This document shows positions 19,723 through 29,623 of a stretch of 64,000 nucleotides of DNA, piece by piece; position 1 is the stretch's first letter, and each line of letters opens with the position of its first letter. This DNA is from Mesorhizobium sp. B2-7-2. Lineage in GTDB: Bacteria; Pseudomonadota; Alphaproteobacteria; Rhizobiales; Rhizobiaceae. The DNA is taken from contig NZ_VFTZ01000007.1 in assembly GCF_006440775.1 (NCBI RefSeq), positions 1 to 64,000 of the forward strand, read 5' to 3'. The notes below the pieces were generated by a model. That model ran no database searches. It was not told where the DNA came from and saw nothing but the letters and a program-made list of their open reading frames with translations. The position numbers and the translations under genes are program-made.

Positions 19723-21936
19723 TCAATCCGTGACGAATTCCAGCATGATCGTCGACAGCGGCGGCAAAAGCATCGTCGCCGATACGCCGCCTCCTTCCCC
19801 GCTTGCCTCGACCATGCCGCTATTGCCCATGCCGGAGCCGCCATAGACCTCGGCGTCGGTATTGATGATCTCGCGCCATTTTCCTGCCTTTGGCAGCGGC
19901 ACGCGATAGTTCTCGCGCGGCACCGGCGTGAAATTGGAGACGACGGCTATCGAATTGCCGTCCGGCGCGCTGCGCAGCCAGGCGAAGACCGAATTGTCGC
20001 GGTCGTCGACGATCAGCCAGGAGAAGCCCTCCGGCTCGCAGTCGCGCGCATGCAGCGCCGGGCGCGAACGATAGAGATAGTTCAGGTCGCGCACCGTCTG
20101 CCAGACGCCGCGGTGCGGCGCGAATTCGAGCAGGTCCCAGTCGAGCGCGCGTTCCTCGCTCCACTCGCGGCGCTGGGCGAATTCCTGGCCCATGAACAGG
20201 AGCTTCTTGCCGGGATAGCCCCACATGAAGGCGTAATAGGCGCGCAGCGTGGCGAACTTCTGCCAGTCGTCGCCTGCCATCTTGTGGAGCAGGGTGCCTT
20301 TGCCGTGCACGACCTCGTCATGCGAAAGCGGCAGCACGAAATTTTCCGAGAAGGCGTAGACCAGGCCGAAGGTGATGTCGTTGTGATGATGCTTGCGGAA
20401 GATCGGCTCCTTGGAGAGATACTCCAGCGTGTCGTGCATGAAGCCCATGTTCCACTTGAAGCCGAAGCCGAGGCCGCCTTCATGCACGGGTCGCGACACT
20501 TTCGGCCATGAGGTCGATTCCTCGGCGATCGTCATCACGCCGGGGTGGTGGCCGTAGACCTCCTTGTTCATCTTCTGCAGGAAGCTGACGGCCTGCAGGT
20601 TCTCGCGCCCGCCCTTCTCATTGGGGATCCACTCGCCGGCCTTGCGCGAATAATCGAGGTAGAGCATCGAGGCGACCGCGTCGACGCGCAAGCCGTCGAC
20701 ATGGTATTTCTCGGCCCAGAACAGCGCGTTGTTGACCAGGAACGACACCACCTCGCGGCGGCCGAAATTGTAGATGGCCGTGTTCCAGTCCGGGTGGAAA
20801 CCCTGGCGCGGGTCGGCATGCTCGTAGAGCGCCGTGCCGTCGAAATGGACCAGGCCATGCTCGTCGACTGGGAAATGCGCCGGCACCCAGTCGAGGATGA
20901 CGCCGACGCCGGCGCGGTGCGCGCCGTCGACGAAGCGGGCGAAGCCATCGGGGTCGCCGAAGCGGGCTGTCGGCGCATAAAGCCCGGTGGTCTGGTAGCC
21001 CCAGGATGGGTCGTAGGGGTGCTCCGAGATCGGCAGGAACTCGATATGGGTGAAGCCGGTGTCGGCCACATAGGGGATCAGCCGTGCGGCGAGCTCGTCC
21101 CAGGAGAGGAACGTACCGTCGTCGCGGCGTTGCCAGGAGCCGGCATGGACCTCGTAAATCGAGATCGCCTCGCGCCGGGGATCGGCTTTCTGCCAATAGC
21201 CGCGATGCGCCTCGTCGCCCCATTGATGCGCGATGGGCGGCGCCGTCACCGAGGCGGTCGCCGGCCGCAGTTCCGACTCGAAGGCGAACGGATCGGCCTT
21301 GAGCGGCAGGCGCACGCCGTCGGGGCCGATGATCTCGAACTTATAGGGCCGGCCCGCGCCGAGATCGGGAATGAACAATTCCCAGATGCCGGTGTCCTTG
21401 CGGTCGCGCATGGTGTGTCGGCGGCCGTCCCATTCGTTAAAGGCGCCGACCACGGAGACGCGCCGTGCGTTGGGCGCCCAGACCGCGAAATGCACGCCGG
21501 TGGCGCCCTCGTGTTCGACAATGTGCGCGCCGAGCTTGTCGAAGAGCCTGAGATGCGAGCCTTCGGCCATGTAATAGTCGTCCATCGGACCGAGCACCGG
21601 GCCGAAGGAATAGGGATCGGTCAGCCACCAATCGCCGCCGGCATTCCTGGCGTGATAGCGCAGCGGCTGGCGCTTGCGGATCGAGACCTTGCCCTCGAAG
21701 AAGCCGGCATCGTCGCTGCGGGAAAGCTCGCCGACCTCCTTGCCGGTCAGCGTGTAGGCGGTGACGAATTCGGCATTGGGCACGAAGCAGCGGGCAATGA
21801 AGCCCTTGCCGGCTTCATGCACGCCCAGGACCGCGAAAGGATCGCCATGCGTTCCGGCGACAATCGCCGCGACATCGCCGGCTGGCGCCAGTCCGTCCGG
21901 CCCGCTTGTCGCAGCGGTCGCGCGCGGCTTCCTCAT
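19723..21936 (-). CDS. glgB: 1,4-alpha-glucan branching enzyme
   Basis: A 737-residue GH13 enzyme that adds alpha-1,6 branches to glycogen. It has an extended N-terminal domain, a CBM48 (about 120-215), and catalytic motifs DWVPAHFP, nucleophile [15 protein letters not shown], acid/base IAEESTSWP and [16 protein letters not shown] 21936 has GGGGAGGG upstream, so it is preferred to earlier in-frame ATGs up to 22014 that run into a palindromic repeat. It is the second gene of the glycogen operon. Confidence 0.96.
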   Translation of the reverse strand: MRKPRATAATSGPDGLAPAGDVAAIVAGTHGDPFAVLGVHEAGKGFIARCFVPNAEFVTAYTLTGKEVGELSRSDDAGFFEGKVSIRKRQPLRYHARNAGGDWWLTDPYSFGPVLGPMDDYYMAEGSHLRLFDKLGAHIVEHEGATGVHFAVWAPNARRVSVVGAFNEWDGRRHTMRDRKDTGIWELFIPDLGAGRPYKFEIIGPDGVRLPLKADPFAFESELRPATASVTAPPIAHQWGDEAHRGYWQKADPRREAISIYEVHAGSWQRRDDGTFLSWDELAARLIPYVADTGFTHIEFLPISEHPYDPSWGYQTTGLYAPTARFGDPDGFARFVDGAHRAGVGVILDWVPAHFPVDEHGLVHFDGTALYEHADPRQGFHPDWNTAIYNFGRREVVSFLVNNALFWAEKYHVDGLRVDAVASMLYLDYSRKAGEWIPNEKGGRENLQAVSFLQKMNKEVYGHHPGVMTIAEESTSWPKVSRPVHEGGLGFGFKWNMGFMHDTLEYLSKEPIFRKHHHNDITFGLVYAFSENFVLPLSHDEVVHGKGTLLHKMAGDDWQKFATLRAYYAFMWGYPGKKLLFMGQEFAQRREWSEERALDWDLLEFAPHRGVWQTVRDLNYLYRSRPALHARDCEPEGFSWLIVDDRDNSVFAWLRSAPDGNSIAVVSNFTPVPRENYRVPLPKAGKWREIINTDAEVYGGSGMGNSGMVEASGEGGGVSATMLLPPLSTIMLEFVTD

Positions 21937-22010
21937 CAAACGGTCGCCCTCCCCGGGCACCTTGTTCTGGCGCATGCCTCGCTCCGGCATGCGCTGTTCT
22001 TTGTCTTGGT

Positions 22011-22055
22011 GCATGTCGTGGTCCCAAAACCGCTACGCACTTTTGGGCGACATGC
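22011..22055. repeat. Palindromic repeat with two-step stem, glgP-glgB gap
   Basis: The outer arms are GCATGTCG (22011-22018) and CGACATGC (22048-22055); the inner arms are CCCAAAA (22023-22029) and TTTTGGG (22041-22047), around CCGCTACGCAC. A clearly related element occurs at 57736-57784, so this is a dispersed repeat rather than a gene-specific regulator. Its position in the operon may affect glgP/glgB message stability. Confidence 0.7.
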
Positions 22056-22090
22056 ATCTGGCCACATTCTTTGTGGCTCATGCAATCATA

Positions 22091-24553
22091 TCAGACGGGC
22101 ACGTTCCAGATGTCTTTCGCATATTGGCGGATTGTGCGGTCGGACGAGAACCAGCCGACGCGGGCGACGTTGCGGATGGCGCGCGCGTACCAGTCGGGGC
22201 TGTTGCGCCACACGGCATCGACCTCGCGCTGGCAGGCGGCGTAGGAATCGAAGTCGGCCGCCACCATGAACCAGTCGCTCTGGTAGAGGCCGTTCATCAG
22301 GTCGCGATAGCGGTCGGGATCGTCGGGTGAGAAGACGCCGGAGGAAATGGCCGATACCGCCTGCGCCAGCTCGGACGAGGTCTCGATCACACCGCGCGGA
22401 TTGTAGCCATTGTTGCGCCGCTCGGCGACCTCCGCGGTGGTGAGGCCGAAGATGAAGATGTTGTCGTCGCCGACATGTTCCTTGATCTCGACATTGGCGC
22501 CGTCGAGCGTGCCGATGGTCAAGGCGCCGTTCAGCGCGAATTTCATGTTGCCGGTGCCCGAAGCTTCCATGCCGGCGGTCGAAATCTGCTCGGAGAGATC
22601 GGCGGCCGGCATCAGCACCTCGGCCAGGCTGACATTGTAGTTCGGCACGAACACCACCTTCAGCAGGCCGCGCACCGACGGATCGCCATTGATGACCTTC
22701 GCGACGTCGTTGGCCAGCTTGATGATCAGCTTGGCGTTGTGATAGCTGGGCGCCGCCTTGCCGCCGAAGATCTTGACGCGCGGCATCCAGTCCCGTTCCG
22801 GATGCGAGCGAATTTGATCGTACAGCGCGATCGCTTCCAGTATGTTGAGCAGCTGGCGCTTGTATTCGTGGATGCGCTTGACCTGGATGTCGAACAGCGC
22901 CGACGGATCGAGCCTGATGCCGAGCCGGTCGGCGACAAGATTGGCGAGCCGCGCCTTATTCTGCCGCTTCACGGCGGCGAATTTCTCACGGAAAGCCGCG
23001 TCATCGGCGAGCGGATCGAGATCCCTGATCGCCTCGATGTCGTCCATGAAGCGGTCGCCGATCGCCTCGCGGGCAAGTGAGGTCAGGCCGGGATTGCACT
23101 GGATCAGCCAGCGCCTGGGCGTGATGCCGTTGGTCTTGTTGTTGATGCGATAGGGATAGAGCTTGTGGAGATCGGCGAACACCGTCTCCTTCATCAGCTC
23201 TGTGTGGAGCGCCGAGACGCCGTTGATCGAATGCGAGCCGACAAAGGCCAGATTGCCCATGCGCACGCGGCGGTCGCCATTTTCCTGGATCAGTGAGATG
23301 CGGGCGATCTGATCGCCCGAGAACTGGTTGGTGGCGCGGGCCTCGAGCAGCACCTGCGCATTGATGGCGTAGACGATCTGCATGTGGCGCGGCAGCAGAC
23401 GCTCGAACAGCGGCACCGGCCAGCTTTCAAGCGCCTCGGGCAACAGCGTGTGGTTGGTGTAGCCGAAGGTGCGCTTGGTGATGTCCCAGGCCTGGTCGAA
23501 ATCCATGCCGTGGACGTCCATCAGGAGCCGCATCAGCTCCGGCACGGCGACCGCGGGATGGGTGTCGTTCAAGTGGATCGCCGCCTTGTCGGGCAGCGAT
23601 TTCAGGTCGCCATACTGGCTCAAATGACGCTGCACGATGTCCTGCAGCGAGGCGGTGGAGAAGAAATATTCCTGCCGTAGCCTGAGTTCCTGGCCGGCCA
23701 TGTGGGAATCGGCAGGATAAAGCACGCGCGACAGCGCGTCGGCCTTGTTGCTTTCGGCCAGCGCGCCGATGTGGTCGCCCGCGTTGAACTTGTCGAGCAG
23801 GATTGGGTCGATCGGCATGCCGGACCAGAGTCTCAGCGTGTTGACGCGCCTAGCGCGCCAGCCGGCTACCGGCGTGTCGTAGGCGACGGCGAGCACATGC
23901 TCGGTCGGCTTCCAGACGTGGCGTTCGAGCCGGCCTTCCTTCGAGGTGATCGATTCCACCGAGCCGCCGAAGCCGACCTCGAAGGAACGCTCGCGCCGTT
24001 CGAACTCCCAGGGATTGCCGTGATCGAGCCAGGTCTCCGGCAGCTCAACCTGCCAGCCGCCGTGGATTTCCTGGCGGAACATGCCGTTGGCGTAGCGGAT
24101 GCCGTAGCCATGGGCGGGAATATCGACGGTCGCCATGCTTTCCATGAAGCAGGCGGCGAGACGGCCGAGGCCGCCATTGCCGAGTGCGGCGTCCGGTTCG
24201 AGCCCCGCGATCAGGTCGAGATCGACGCCGAGGGAGGACAGCGCCTCACGCATGTTCTCCATCAGGCCGAGATTGGAGAAGGCGTCACGCATCAGGCGCC
24301 CGATCAGGAATTCAAGCGAAAGGTAATAGACGCGTTTTTCCTGCTGGTCGTAGGCTTCCCTGGTCGCCTGCATCCAGTGGTCGACGACGCGGTCGCGCAC
24401 CACCTTGATCGAAGCGGTCAGCCAGTCATAGGGCGTGGCGACGGTTGTGTCCTTGCCGACTCGGTATTTGAGCGACATCAAGACTTCTTCGGCGAGCGTC
24501 TTGGGGTCGGGATTGTCGAGAACAGGGACTTCGATCGTCATGGCGGATGTCAT
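22091..24553 (-). CDS. glgP: Glycogen phosphorylase
   Basis: An 820-residue GT35 enzyme, normal length, that releases glucose-1-phosphate from glycogen. The pyridoxal-phosphate lysine lies in EASGTGNMKFALNGA. Other family blocks include ALGNGGLGRLAACF, HLNDTHPAVAVPELMR and QVKRIHEYKRQLLN. ATG 24553 has AGAGG upstream. It is the first gene of the operon glgP-B-C-A-pgm-glgX-alpha-glucosidase, so breakdown and synthesis genes share a transcript. The 142 bases before it must hold the promoter or readthrough from frcA; no clear boxes were assigned. Confidence 0.96.
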   Translation of the reverse strand: MTSAMTIEVPVLDNPDPKTLAEEVLMSLKYRVGKDTTVATPYDWLTASIKVVRDRVVDHWMQATREAYDQQEKRVYYLSLEFLIGRLMRDAFSNLGLMENMREALSSLGVDLDLIAGLEPDAALGNGGLGRLAACFMESMATVDIPAHGYGIRYANGMFRQEIHGGWQVELPETWLDHGNPWEFERRERSFEVGFGGSVESITSKEGRLERHVWKPTEHVLAVAYDTPVAGWRARRVNTLRLWSGMPIDPILLDKFNAGDHIGALAESNKADALSRVLYPADSHMAGQELRLRQEYFFSTASLQDIVQRHLSQYGDLKSLPDKAAIHLNDTHPAVAVPELMRLLMDVHGMDFDQAWDITKRTFGYTNHTLLPEALESWPVPLFERLLPRHMQIVYAINAQVLLEARATNQFSGDQIARISLIQENGDRRVRMGNLAFVGSHSINGVSALHTELMKETVFADLHKLYPYRINNKTNGITPRRWLIQCNPGLTSLAREAIGDRFMDDIEAIRDLDPLADDAAFREKFAAVKRQNKARLANLVADRLGIRLDPSALFDIQVKRIHEYKRQLLNILEAIALYDQIRSHPERDWMPRVKIFGGKAAPSYHNAKLIIKLANDVAKVINGDPSVRGLLKVVFVPNYNVSLAEVLMPAADLSEQISTAGMEASGTGNMKFALNGALTIGTLDGANVEIKEHVGDDNIFIFGLTTAEVAERRNNGYNPRGVIETSSELAQAVSAISSGVFSPDDPDRYRDLMNGLYQSDWFMVAADFDSYAACQREVDAVWRNSPDWYARAIRNVARVGWFSSDRTIRQYAKDIWNVPV

Positions 24554-24695
24554 GCTGCCTCTCGTTCAACTGGCCTGATCATAGCGGCTTTCACCGTTCC
24601 TCCCAGCCCATCTTAGTGCGTTGCAGCATAGGTTCAATCGATTTACTTAACCGACCCATCAGCCCGCCTGCGGCAACAGGGACATGTCGTAGGGA

Positions 24696-25478
24696 TCAAG
24701 CCGCCAGCGCGTCCTCCGGCGGCTTCTTGGCGCCAGTCATCAGCGCCACCGCATCTGACATGGAAATCTGCTTAGGATCGACGACGCAGAGACGCCTTCC
24801 AAGCCGGTGGATGTGGATGCGGTCCGCCACCTCGAAGACATGCGGCATGTTGTGCGAGATCAAAACGATCGGCAGGCCCCGCTTCTTGACGTCCAGAATC
24901 AGCTCAAGCACGCGGCGGCTTTCCTTCACGCCAAGGGCGGCCGTCGGCTCGTCCATGATCACCACTTTCGAGCCGAAGGCGGCAGCACGCGCCACCGCCA
25001 CACCCTGGCGCTGGCCACCCGAAAGCGTCTCCACCGCCTGGCTGATGTTCTGGATGGTCATCAGGCCGAGCTCCGTGAGCTTGTCGCGAGCACGCTTCTC
25101 CATCGCCGGGCGGTCGAGCATGCGCAGCCAGCTGCCAAGCGGACCTGGCTTGCGTATCTCGCGGCCGAGAAACATGTTGTCGGCGATCGAAAGCGCCGGC
25201 GACAGAGCGAGGTTCTGGTAGACGGTTTCGATGCCGGCTTCCCGGGCCTCCATCGGCGACTTGAAGGCAACGGGCTTGCCTTCAAGGCGGATTTCACCTT
25301 CGTCGGGCACGGCCGCGCCGGAAATCGCCTTGATCAGCGATGATTTTCCAGCGCCGTTGTCGCCGATCACGGCGAGGATTTCGCCCGGATAGAGGTCGAA
25401 ATCGGCATTGTCGAGGGCGGTAACGCGGCCATAGCGCTTGATGAGGCCGCGCGCTGTGAGAATGGGCTCCTGGGTCAT
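24696..25478 (-). CDS. frcA: Fructose ABC transporter ATP-binding protein
   Basis: A 260-residue single-domain ATPase of the CUT2 class. Walker A is GDNGAGKS, the signature is LSGGQRQGVAVARA, Walker B is VVIMDEPTAALG and the switch histidine is in VLISHNMPHV. It has one ABC domain rather than the tandem pair of RbsA, as reported for FrcA of Sinorhizobium. It starts 2 bases after frcC. The name rests on the frcBCA order plus the adjacent fructokinase and ROK regulator. Confidence 0.9.
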   Translation of the reverse strand: MTQEPILTARGLIKRYGRVTALDNADFDLYPGEILAVIGDNGAGKSSLIKAISGAAVPDEGEIRLEGKPVAFKSPMEAREAGIETVYQNLALSPALSIADNMFLGREIRKPGPLGSWLRMLDRPAMEKRARDKLTELGLMTIQNISQAVETLSGGQRQGVAVARAAAFGSKVVIMDEPTAALGVKESRRVLELILDVKKRGLPIVLISHNMPHVFEVADRIHIHRLGRRLCVVDPKQISMSDAVALMTGAKKPPEDALAA

Positions 25479-25480
25479 GA

Positions 25481-26542
25481 CTATGCCGAAACCTTTCTGA
25501 TCCATTGATCGATCGCCACGGCGCCGATGATCAGCACGCCGGTGAGCAGCACCTTCCATTGCGGATCGGCGCCCAGCATGTTGAGGCCCATCGAGACGAC
25601 GCCGACGATCATGGCGCCGAACAGCGTGCCGAGGATCGAGCCGCGCCCGCCGAACAGCGAGATGCCGCCGATCACCGTCGCGGTGATGGCCTGCAGATTG
25701 TAGTCCGTGACAGCGGCGGACGGCGAGACCGAGCCGTTGCGGCCGATCGAGACCCAAGCCGCGAAAGCGGCGATCAGCCCGGCAAGGGCATAGACCGTCA
25801 TCAGCACTTTCTTGGTCTGGATGCCCGACAGTTTCGCAGCCTCCTGGTCGTCGCCGACGGCGTAGACATGGCGGCCCCATGCGGTGTGGTTGAGCACGTA
25901 CCACAGCAGGATCACCAGCAGGACCATGGCAATGACGCCAAGCGTCAGCACGGCAGAGCCGACCCTGAAGCTCACCGCGAACAGATGCAGCAGCGGCGCC
26001 TGCACGTCGACGTCGGTGTCGCGGATCGTCTCATTGGCCGAATAGATGAAATTCGTGGCCATGACGATGTTCCAGGTGCCGAGCGTGACGATGAAGGGCG
26101 GCAGCTTCATGTAAGCGACCAGAAGGCCGTTGAGCAGTCCGCAGGCGCCGCCGGCGGCAAGCCCAATCGCCACGGCGAGAATGGCCGGCATCCCATAGGT
26201 CACCGCGCAATTGCCCATGATCACCGCCGAAATCACCATGATGACGCCGATCGAGAGATCGATGCCCGCGGTCAGGATGACCAATGTCTGCGCGGCACCG
26301 AGAATGCCGACGATGGCGATCTGCTGCAGGATCAGCGTCAGCGTATAGGACGAAAAGAAACGTCCGCCGATGGCGATGCCGAAGATGATGACCGACAGAA
26401 CCAGCACGATCAGCGGCACCGCCGCCGGCGTGGAATGCAGGAAGTGCTGGGCGCGCTTGACGGCCGATTTGTGCTCGTCGAAGGCGGCGACGCTGGTGTC
26501 GCTTCCCGTAAGTACTTTCTCGAATTCCTGTATCTGAGACAT
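25481..26542 (-). CDS. frcC: Fructose ABC transporter permease
   Basis: A 353-residue permease of the ribose/galactose (BPD_transp_2) family with about eight to ten membrane helices. It has the family segments LTAGIDLSIGVIMVISAVIMG and GGISLFGGRGSILGTLFGA. ATG 26542 has GGGAGG a few bases upstream and is preferred to an ATG 30 bases earlier. It is separated from frcB by 162 bases with a GC-rich hairpin at 26654-26680. Confidence 0.92.
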   Translation of the reverse strand: MSQIQEFEKVLTGSDTSVAAFDEHKSAVKRAQHFLHSTPAAVPLIVLVLSVIIFGIAIGGRFFSSYTLTLILQQIAIVGILGAAQTLVILTAGIDLSIGVIMVISAVIMGNCAVTYGMPAILAVAIGLAAGGACGLLNGLLVAYMKLPPFIVTLGTWNIVMATNFIYSANETIRDTDVDVQAPLLHLFAVSFRVGSAVLTLGVIAMVLLVILLWYVLNHTAWGRHVYAVGDDQEAAKLSGIQTKKVLMTVYALAGLIAAFAAWVSIGRNGSVSPSAAVTDYNLQAITATVIGGISLFGGRGSILGTLFGAMIVGVVSMGLNMLGADPQWKVLLTGVLIIGAVAIDQWIRKVSA

Positions 26543-26653
26543 ATGTCCTCCCGTCTGCATACGGCCTCTCATTGCCGCACACGCCGTCGACGCCTATTCC
26601 GGTCTTGTCGCCAGGATTGTCGCGCTTTGACGAAAGCGCATCGTCCACCCGAT

Positions 26654-26680
26654 GCGGCCGGGGATCAAGCCCCCAGCCGC
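26654..26680 (-). terminator. Intra-operon hairpin between frcB and frcC
   Basis: Arms GCGGCCGGGG (26654-26663) and CCCCAGCCGC (26671-26680) form a 10-bp stem with one G-U pair and a 7-base loop, 25 bases past the frcB stop. No T run follows. It probably stabilises the frcB message or attenuates frcC/frcA; this is inferred from position. Confidence 0.45.
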
Positions 26681-26704
26681 ACGGTTCGTGGACCTCTCAG
26701 AGCA

Positions 26705-27739
26705 TCAGCCCCAGCACTTGGCCAGGCCTTCCTTGGTGTCGATCGACTTGACGCCATTGGCCGGCTTGTCGGTGACAAGGTTGACGCCGGTGTCGAAGAA
26801 GTTCTTGCCTTCGGTCGGCTTGGGCTTGGTGCCGTCCTTGGCGAAGGCGGCGATCGCCTCGATGCCGAGCGCCGCCATCTGCAGCGGATATTGCTGCGAA
26901 GTGGCGCCGATGACGCCTTCGGTGACCGACTTCACGCCCGGGCAGCCGCCGTCGACCGAGACGATCAGCACCTGCTTCTCGAGGCCGACGGCCTTGAGCG
27001 CCTGATAGGCGCCGACAGCGGCCGGCTCGTTGATGGTGTGGATGACGTTGATGGTGTTGTCCTTCTGCAGAAGGTTCTCCATCGCCTTGCGGCCGCCCTC
27101 TTCGTTGCCGTTCGTCACGTCATGGCCGACGATGCGCGGATCGGTTTCGTCTCCGATCTTGTTGGGGTCCTTCACGTCGATGCCGTAGCCCATCATGAAG
27201 CCCTGGTCGCGCAGCACGTCGACGGTCGGCTGCGAGGGGGTCAGGTCGAGGAAGCCGATCTTGGCGTCCTTGGCCTTGTCGCCAAGCGTAGCGGCCGCCC
27301 AGGCGCCGATCAGCTTGCCGGCTTCGAGATTGTCCGTTGCGAAAGTGGCGTCGGCGGCGTCGATCGGATCGAGCGGCGTGTCGAGAGCGATCACCAGCAA
27401 GCCGGCGTCACGCGCCTTCTTCACCGTCGGCACGATGCCCTTGGTATCGGAAGCCGTGATCAGGATACCCTTGGCGCCGTCGGCGATGCAGCTTTCGATC
27501 GCCGCGACCTGGCTCTCGCTGTCGCCGTCGATCTTGCCGGCATAGGTCTTGAGGTCAACGCCGAGTTCCTTGGCCTTGGCGGTCGCACCCTCCTTCATCT
27601 TGACGAAGAAGGGATTAGTGTCGGTCTTGGTGATCAGGCAGGCGCCGACGCCCGCGGCCGACGCGGACGAGGCAAATGCGAACAGGCCCAGCCCGGCCGC
27701 CGCGAATACGGTGGATTTCAGCAGCGATTTCTTGGTCAC
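26705..27739 (-). CDS. frcB: Periplasmic fructose-binding protein
   Basis: A 344-residue periplasmic binding protein of the ribose-binding type (Peripla_BP_4) with a Sec signal (hydrophobic core then SSASAA, cleavage near residue 29). The mature part has [15 protein letters not shown], the sugar-binding ALDTPLDP region and [13 protein letters not shown]. The start is GTG at 27739, preceded by GGAGGAAATC; the upstream ATG frame has no such site. Expression is probably controlled by the inverted repeat at 27849-27890. Confidence 0.92.
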   Translation of the reverse strand: MTKKSLLKSTVFAAAGLGLFAFASSASAAGVGACLITKTDTNPFFVKMKEGATAKAKELGVDLKTYAGKIDGDSESQVAAIESCIADGAKGILITASDTKGIVPTVKKARDAGLLVIALDTPLDPIDAADATFATDNLEAGKLIGAWAAATLGDKAKDAKIGFLDLTPSQPTVDVLRDQGFMMGYGIDVKDPNKIGDETDPRIVGHDVTNGNEEGGRKAMENLLQKDNTINVIHTINEPAAVGAYQALKAVGLEKQVLIVSVDGGCPGVKSVTEGVIGATSQQYPLQMAALGIEAIAAFAKDGTKPKPTEGKNFFDTGVNLVTDKPANGVKSIDTKEGLAKCWG

Positions 27740-27848
27740 GATTTCCTCCCAGTGGAACCATTCCGGACGCCGGCCAACCCGGCGCCTCAAACGCATCCAA
27801 CCATTTCTCCCAGCGTGGACGCCAGATCAAAAGACACCAGTCCGCAAC

Positions 27849-27890
27849 GGCTGTCAATAATTAAATCACTCTTATTTATTATTGACAGCC
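27849..27890. promoter_or_regulatory. Operator with divergent -35 boxes between frcB and the ROK regulator gene
   Basis: A perfect 12-bp inverted repeat, GGCTGTCAATAA (27849-27860) and TTATTGACAGCC (27879-27890), surrounds an AT-rich 18-bp centre that is itself partly symmetric (TTAAAT...ATTTA). Each arm contains TTGACA facing outward: 27883-27888 toward the regulator gene, and 27857-27852 toward frcB. With a 17-base spacer, weak -10 candidates follow in both directions (CATTCT; TCTTTT). It is the likely binding site of the ROK regulator encoded beside it. Confidence 0.7.
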
Positions 27891-27951
27891 TTGCGCTGTT
27901 CACCCATTCTGAACGAAAAGCATCGAGGGGAAACAGACGGGAGGAAACAGG

Positions 27952-29175
27952 GTGGAGACCGGCATTGCGAGGCACGGTTCGCCCGAGGCTTTGGAGAGCC
28001 GGCTGCACCGCGGCACCAACCAGAGCGGCATGCGCGACCACAATGAACGGCTCGTGCTGTCCCTGGTGCGCCAGCACGGCAGCCTGGCCAAATCCGACAT
28101 TGCGCGCATGACCGGGCTGTCGGCCCAGACGGTGTCGGTGATCATGCGCGAGCTCGAGGAAGACAAGCTGCTTGTGCGCAAGGAGCCGCTGCGCGGCAAG
28201 ATCGGCCAACCTTCGATTCCGATGGCGCTCAATCCGGAAGGCGCTTTTTTCATCGGCCTCAAGATCGGCAGGCGCTCGGCCGAGCTCGTGCTGATCGACT
28301 TCCTCGGCAATGTGCGCGCCATGCTGCAGCATTCCTACCGCTATCCCGCACCGCGCGAGACCGTCGAATTCGTCACTGCCGGCATCAAGACGATGCGCGG
28401 CGAACTGACGCCGGCCCAGGATAAGCGCATTGCCGGGCTCGGCATCGCCATGCCATTCGAGCTATGGAACTGGGCAGACACGGCCGGCGCGCCGCGCGAG
28501 ATCATGGACGAATGGCGCCATCGCGACATCCGCGCGGACATCCAGGGGCAGTGCGAGTTCCCGGTTTACCTGCAGAACGACGCGACTTCGGCTTGCGGCG
28601 CGGAACTCGTCTTCGGACGAGCGGGCGCAGCGCGCGATTTCGTCTATTTCTACATCGGCGCCTTCGCCGGCGGCGGTATCGTGCTCAATGGCCGCCTCTA
28701 CAGCGGACCGAACGGCAACGCCGGTGCGCTGGGCTCGATGCCGGTGCCCGGGCCGGACGGCAAGCCGACGCAGCTCATCGACGTCGCCTCGATCGCGATG
28801 CTGGAAAAGGCGCTCTCCGCCAAGGGCATCGACGGCTCCTATCTGTGGACCTCGCCGCAGGAATGGGGCGAGATCGGCGCCGAGCTCGACGAATGGATCG
28901 CCAGCGCCTCGCGGGCGCTGGCCTATGCCATTGTCGCTGCCTCGTCGGTCATCGATTTCGAAGCGGCGGTTATCGACGGCTGGATGCCGCTCGATGTGCG
29001 GCGCCGGCTGGTCGATGCCGTTACGGAAGCGATCGCCCGCGTCGATGCCGAAGGACTGAAACTGCCTGTCGTGCGCGAGGGAACGGTCGGCATTCACGCA
29101 CGCGCCATGGGCGGCGCCAGCCTGCCGCTCTCCGAGCGCTTCCTGATCGGGCCTCACACGTCCGGGGGCGCCTGA
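27952..29175 (+). CDS. ROK-family transcriptional regulator of the fructose locus
   Basis: A 407-residue protein with an N-terminal winged helix-turn-helix (about residues 25-75: GSLAKSDIARMTGLSAQTVSVIMREL) and a ROK sugar-binding/kinase-like domain (about 90-390, with GLGIAMPFELW and FYIGAFAGGGIV). The Cys-rich zinc motif of many ROK proteins is not evident. GTG 27952 has GGGAGGAAACAG just upstream. Divergent from frcBCA and leading an operon with a mutarotase and a fructokinase, it probably represses the locus and responds to fructose or a phosphorylated form. It corresponds to FrcR by context. Confidence 0.87.
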   Translation: METGIARHGSPEALESRLHRGTNQSGMRDHNERLVLSLVRQHGSLAKSDIARMTGLSAQTVSVIMRELEEDKLLVRKEPLRGKIGQPSIPMALNPEGAFFIGLKIGRRSAELVLIDFLGNVRAMLQHSYRYPAPRETVEFVTAGIKTMRGELTPAQDKRIAGLGIAMPFELWNWADTAGAPREIMDEWRHRDIRADIQGQCEFPVYLQNDATSACGAELVFGRAGAARDFVYFYIGAFAGGGIVLNGRLYSGPNGNAGALGSMPVPGPDGKPTQLIDVASIAMLEKALSAKGIDGSYLWTSPQEWGEIGAELDEWIASASRALAYAIVAASSVIDFEAAVIDGWMPLDVRRRLVDAVTEAIARVDAEGLKLPVVREGTVGIHARAMGGASLPLSERFLIGPHTSGGA

Positions 29176-29176
29176 C

Positions 29177-29623
29177 ATGCTGATCGGCATCCCGTCGCTG
29201 CTCGGGCCCCAGTTCCTGGCGACGCTCAGGGCCATGGGCCATGGCGACGAGATCGCGATCGTCGACGGCAATTATCCGGCCGAGGAACAGGCGCGGCGGT
29301 TGATTCGCGCCGACGGCCACCACGTCATAGCCGTCCTCGACGCCGTGCTCAGCGTGCTGCCGGTGGACGAGGCGGTGCCGCAGGCTTTGTTCCGTGCCTC
29401 GGTGAAGGGCGATCCGGCGCTGGCCGACGCCGTGCATCATGAGATGGAATCGGTTTGCGCCAGGCGTGCGCCGGGCCACAAGGTGGTTGCGCTGGCCGGG
29501 CCCGACTTCTATGCACGCGTCAAGGCGGCGCACGCCATCGTTGCAACCAGCGAACCCAGGCTCTTTGCCAACATCATCATCCGCAAGGGCGTGATCCATC
29601 CGCCGGAGACCAAGACGACATGA
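29177..29623 (+). CDS. RbsD/FucU-family sugar mutarotase
   Basis: A 148-residue RbsD/FucU protein. It has the family N-terminal block MGHGDEIAIVDGNYPA with the catalytic-type histidine, and the C-terminal FANIIIRKGVI block. Such proteins speed interconversion of pyranose and furanose or alpha and beta sugar forms. Beside a fructose transporter and kinase, a role in presenting the right anomer of the incoming ketose is likely. It starts 1 base after the regulator stop and overlaps the kinase start by ATGA. Confidence 0.85.
   Translation: MLIGIPSLLGPQFLATLRAMGHGDEIAIVDGNYPAEEQARRLIRADGHHVIAVLDAVLSVLPVDEAVPQALFRASVKGDPALADAVHHEMESVCARRAPGHKVVALAGPDFYARVKAAHAIVATSEPRLFANIIIRKGVIHPPETKTT

Noticed and set aside
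25505..28111. An 868-codon open frame on the plus strand opposite the frc genes
   Set aside because: It is antisense to three well-supported genes, crosses their operator, and has the Arg/His/Asp-rich composition expected of a shadow frame in high-GC DNA.
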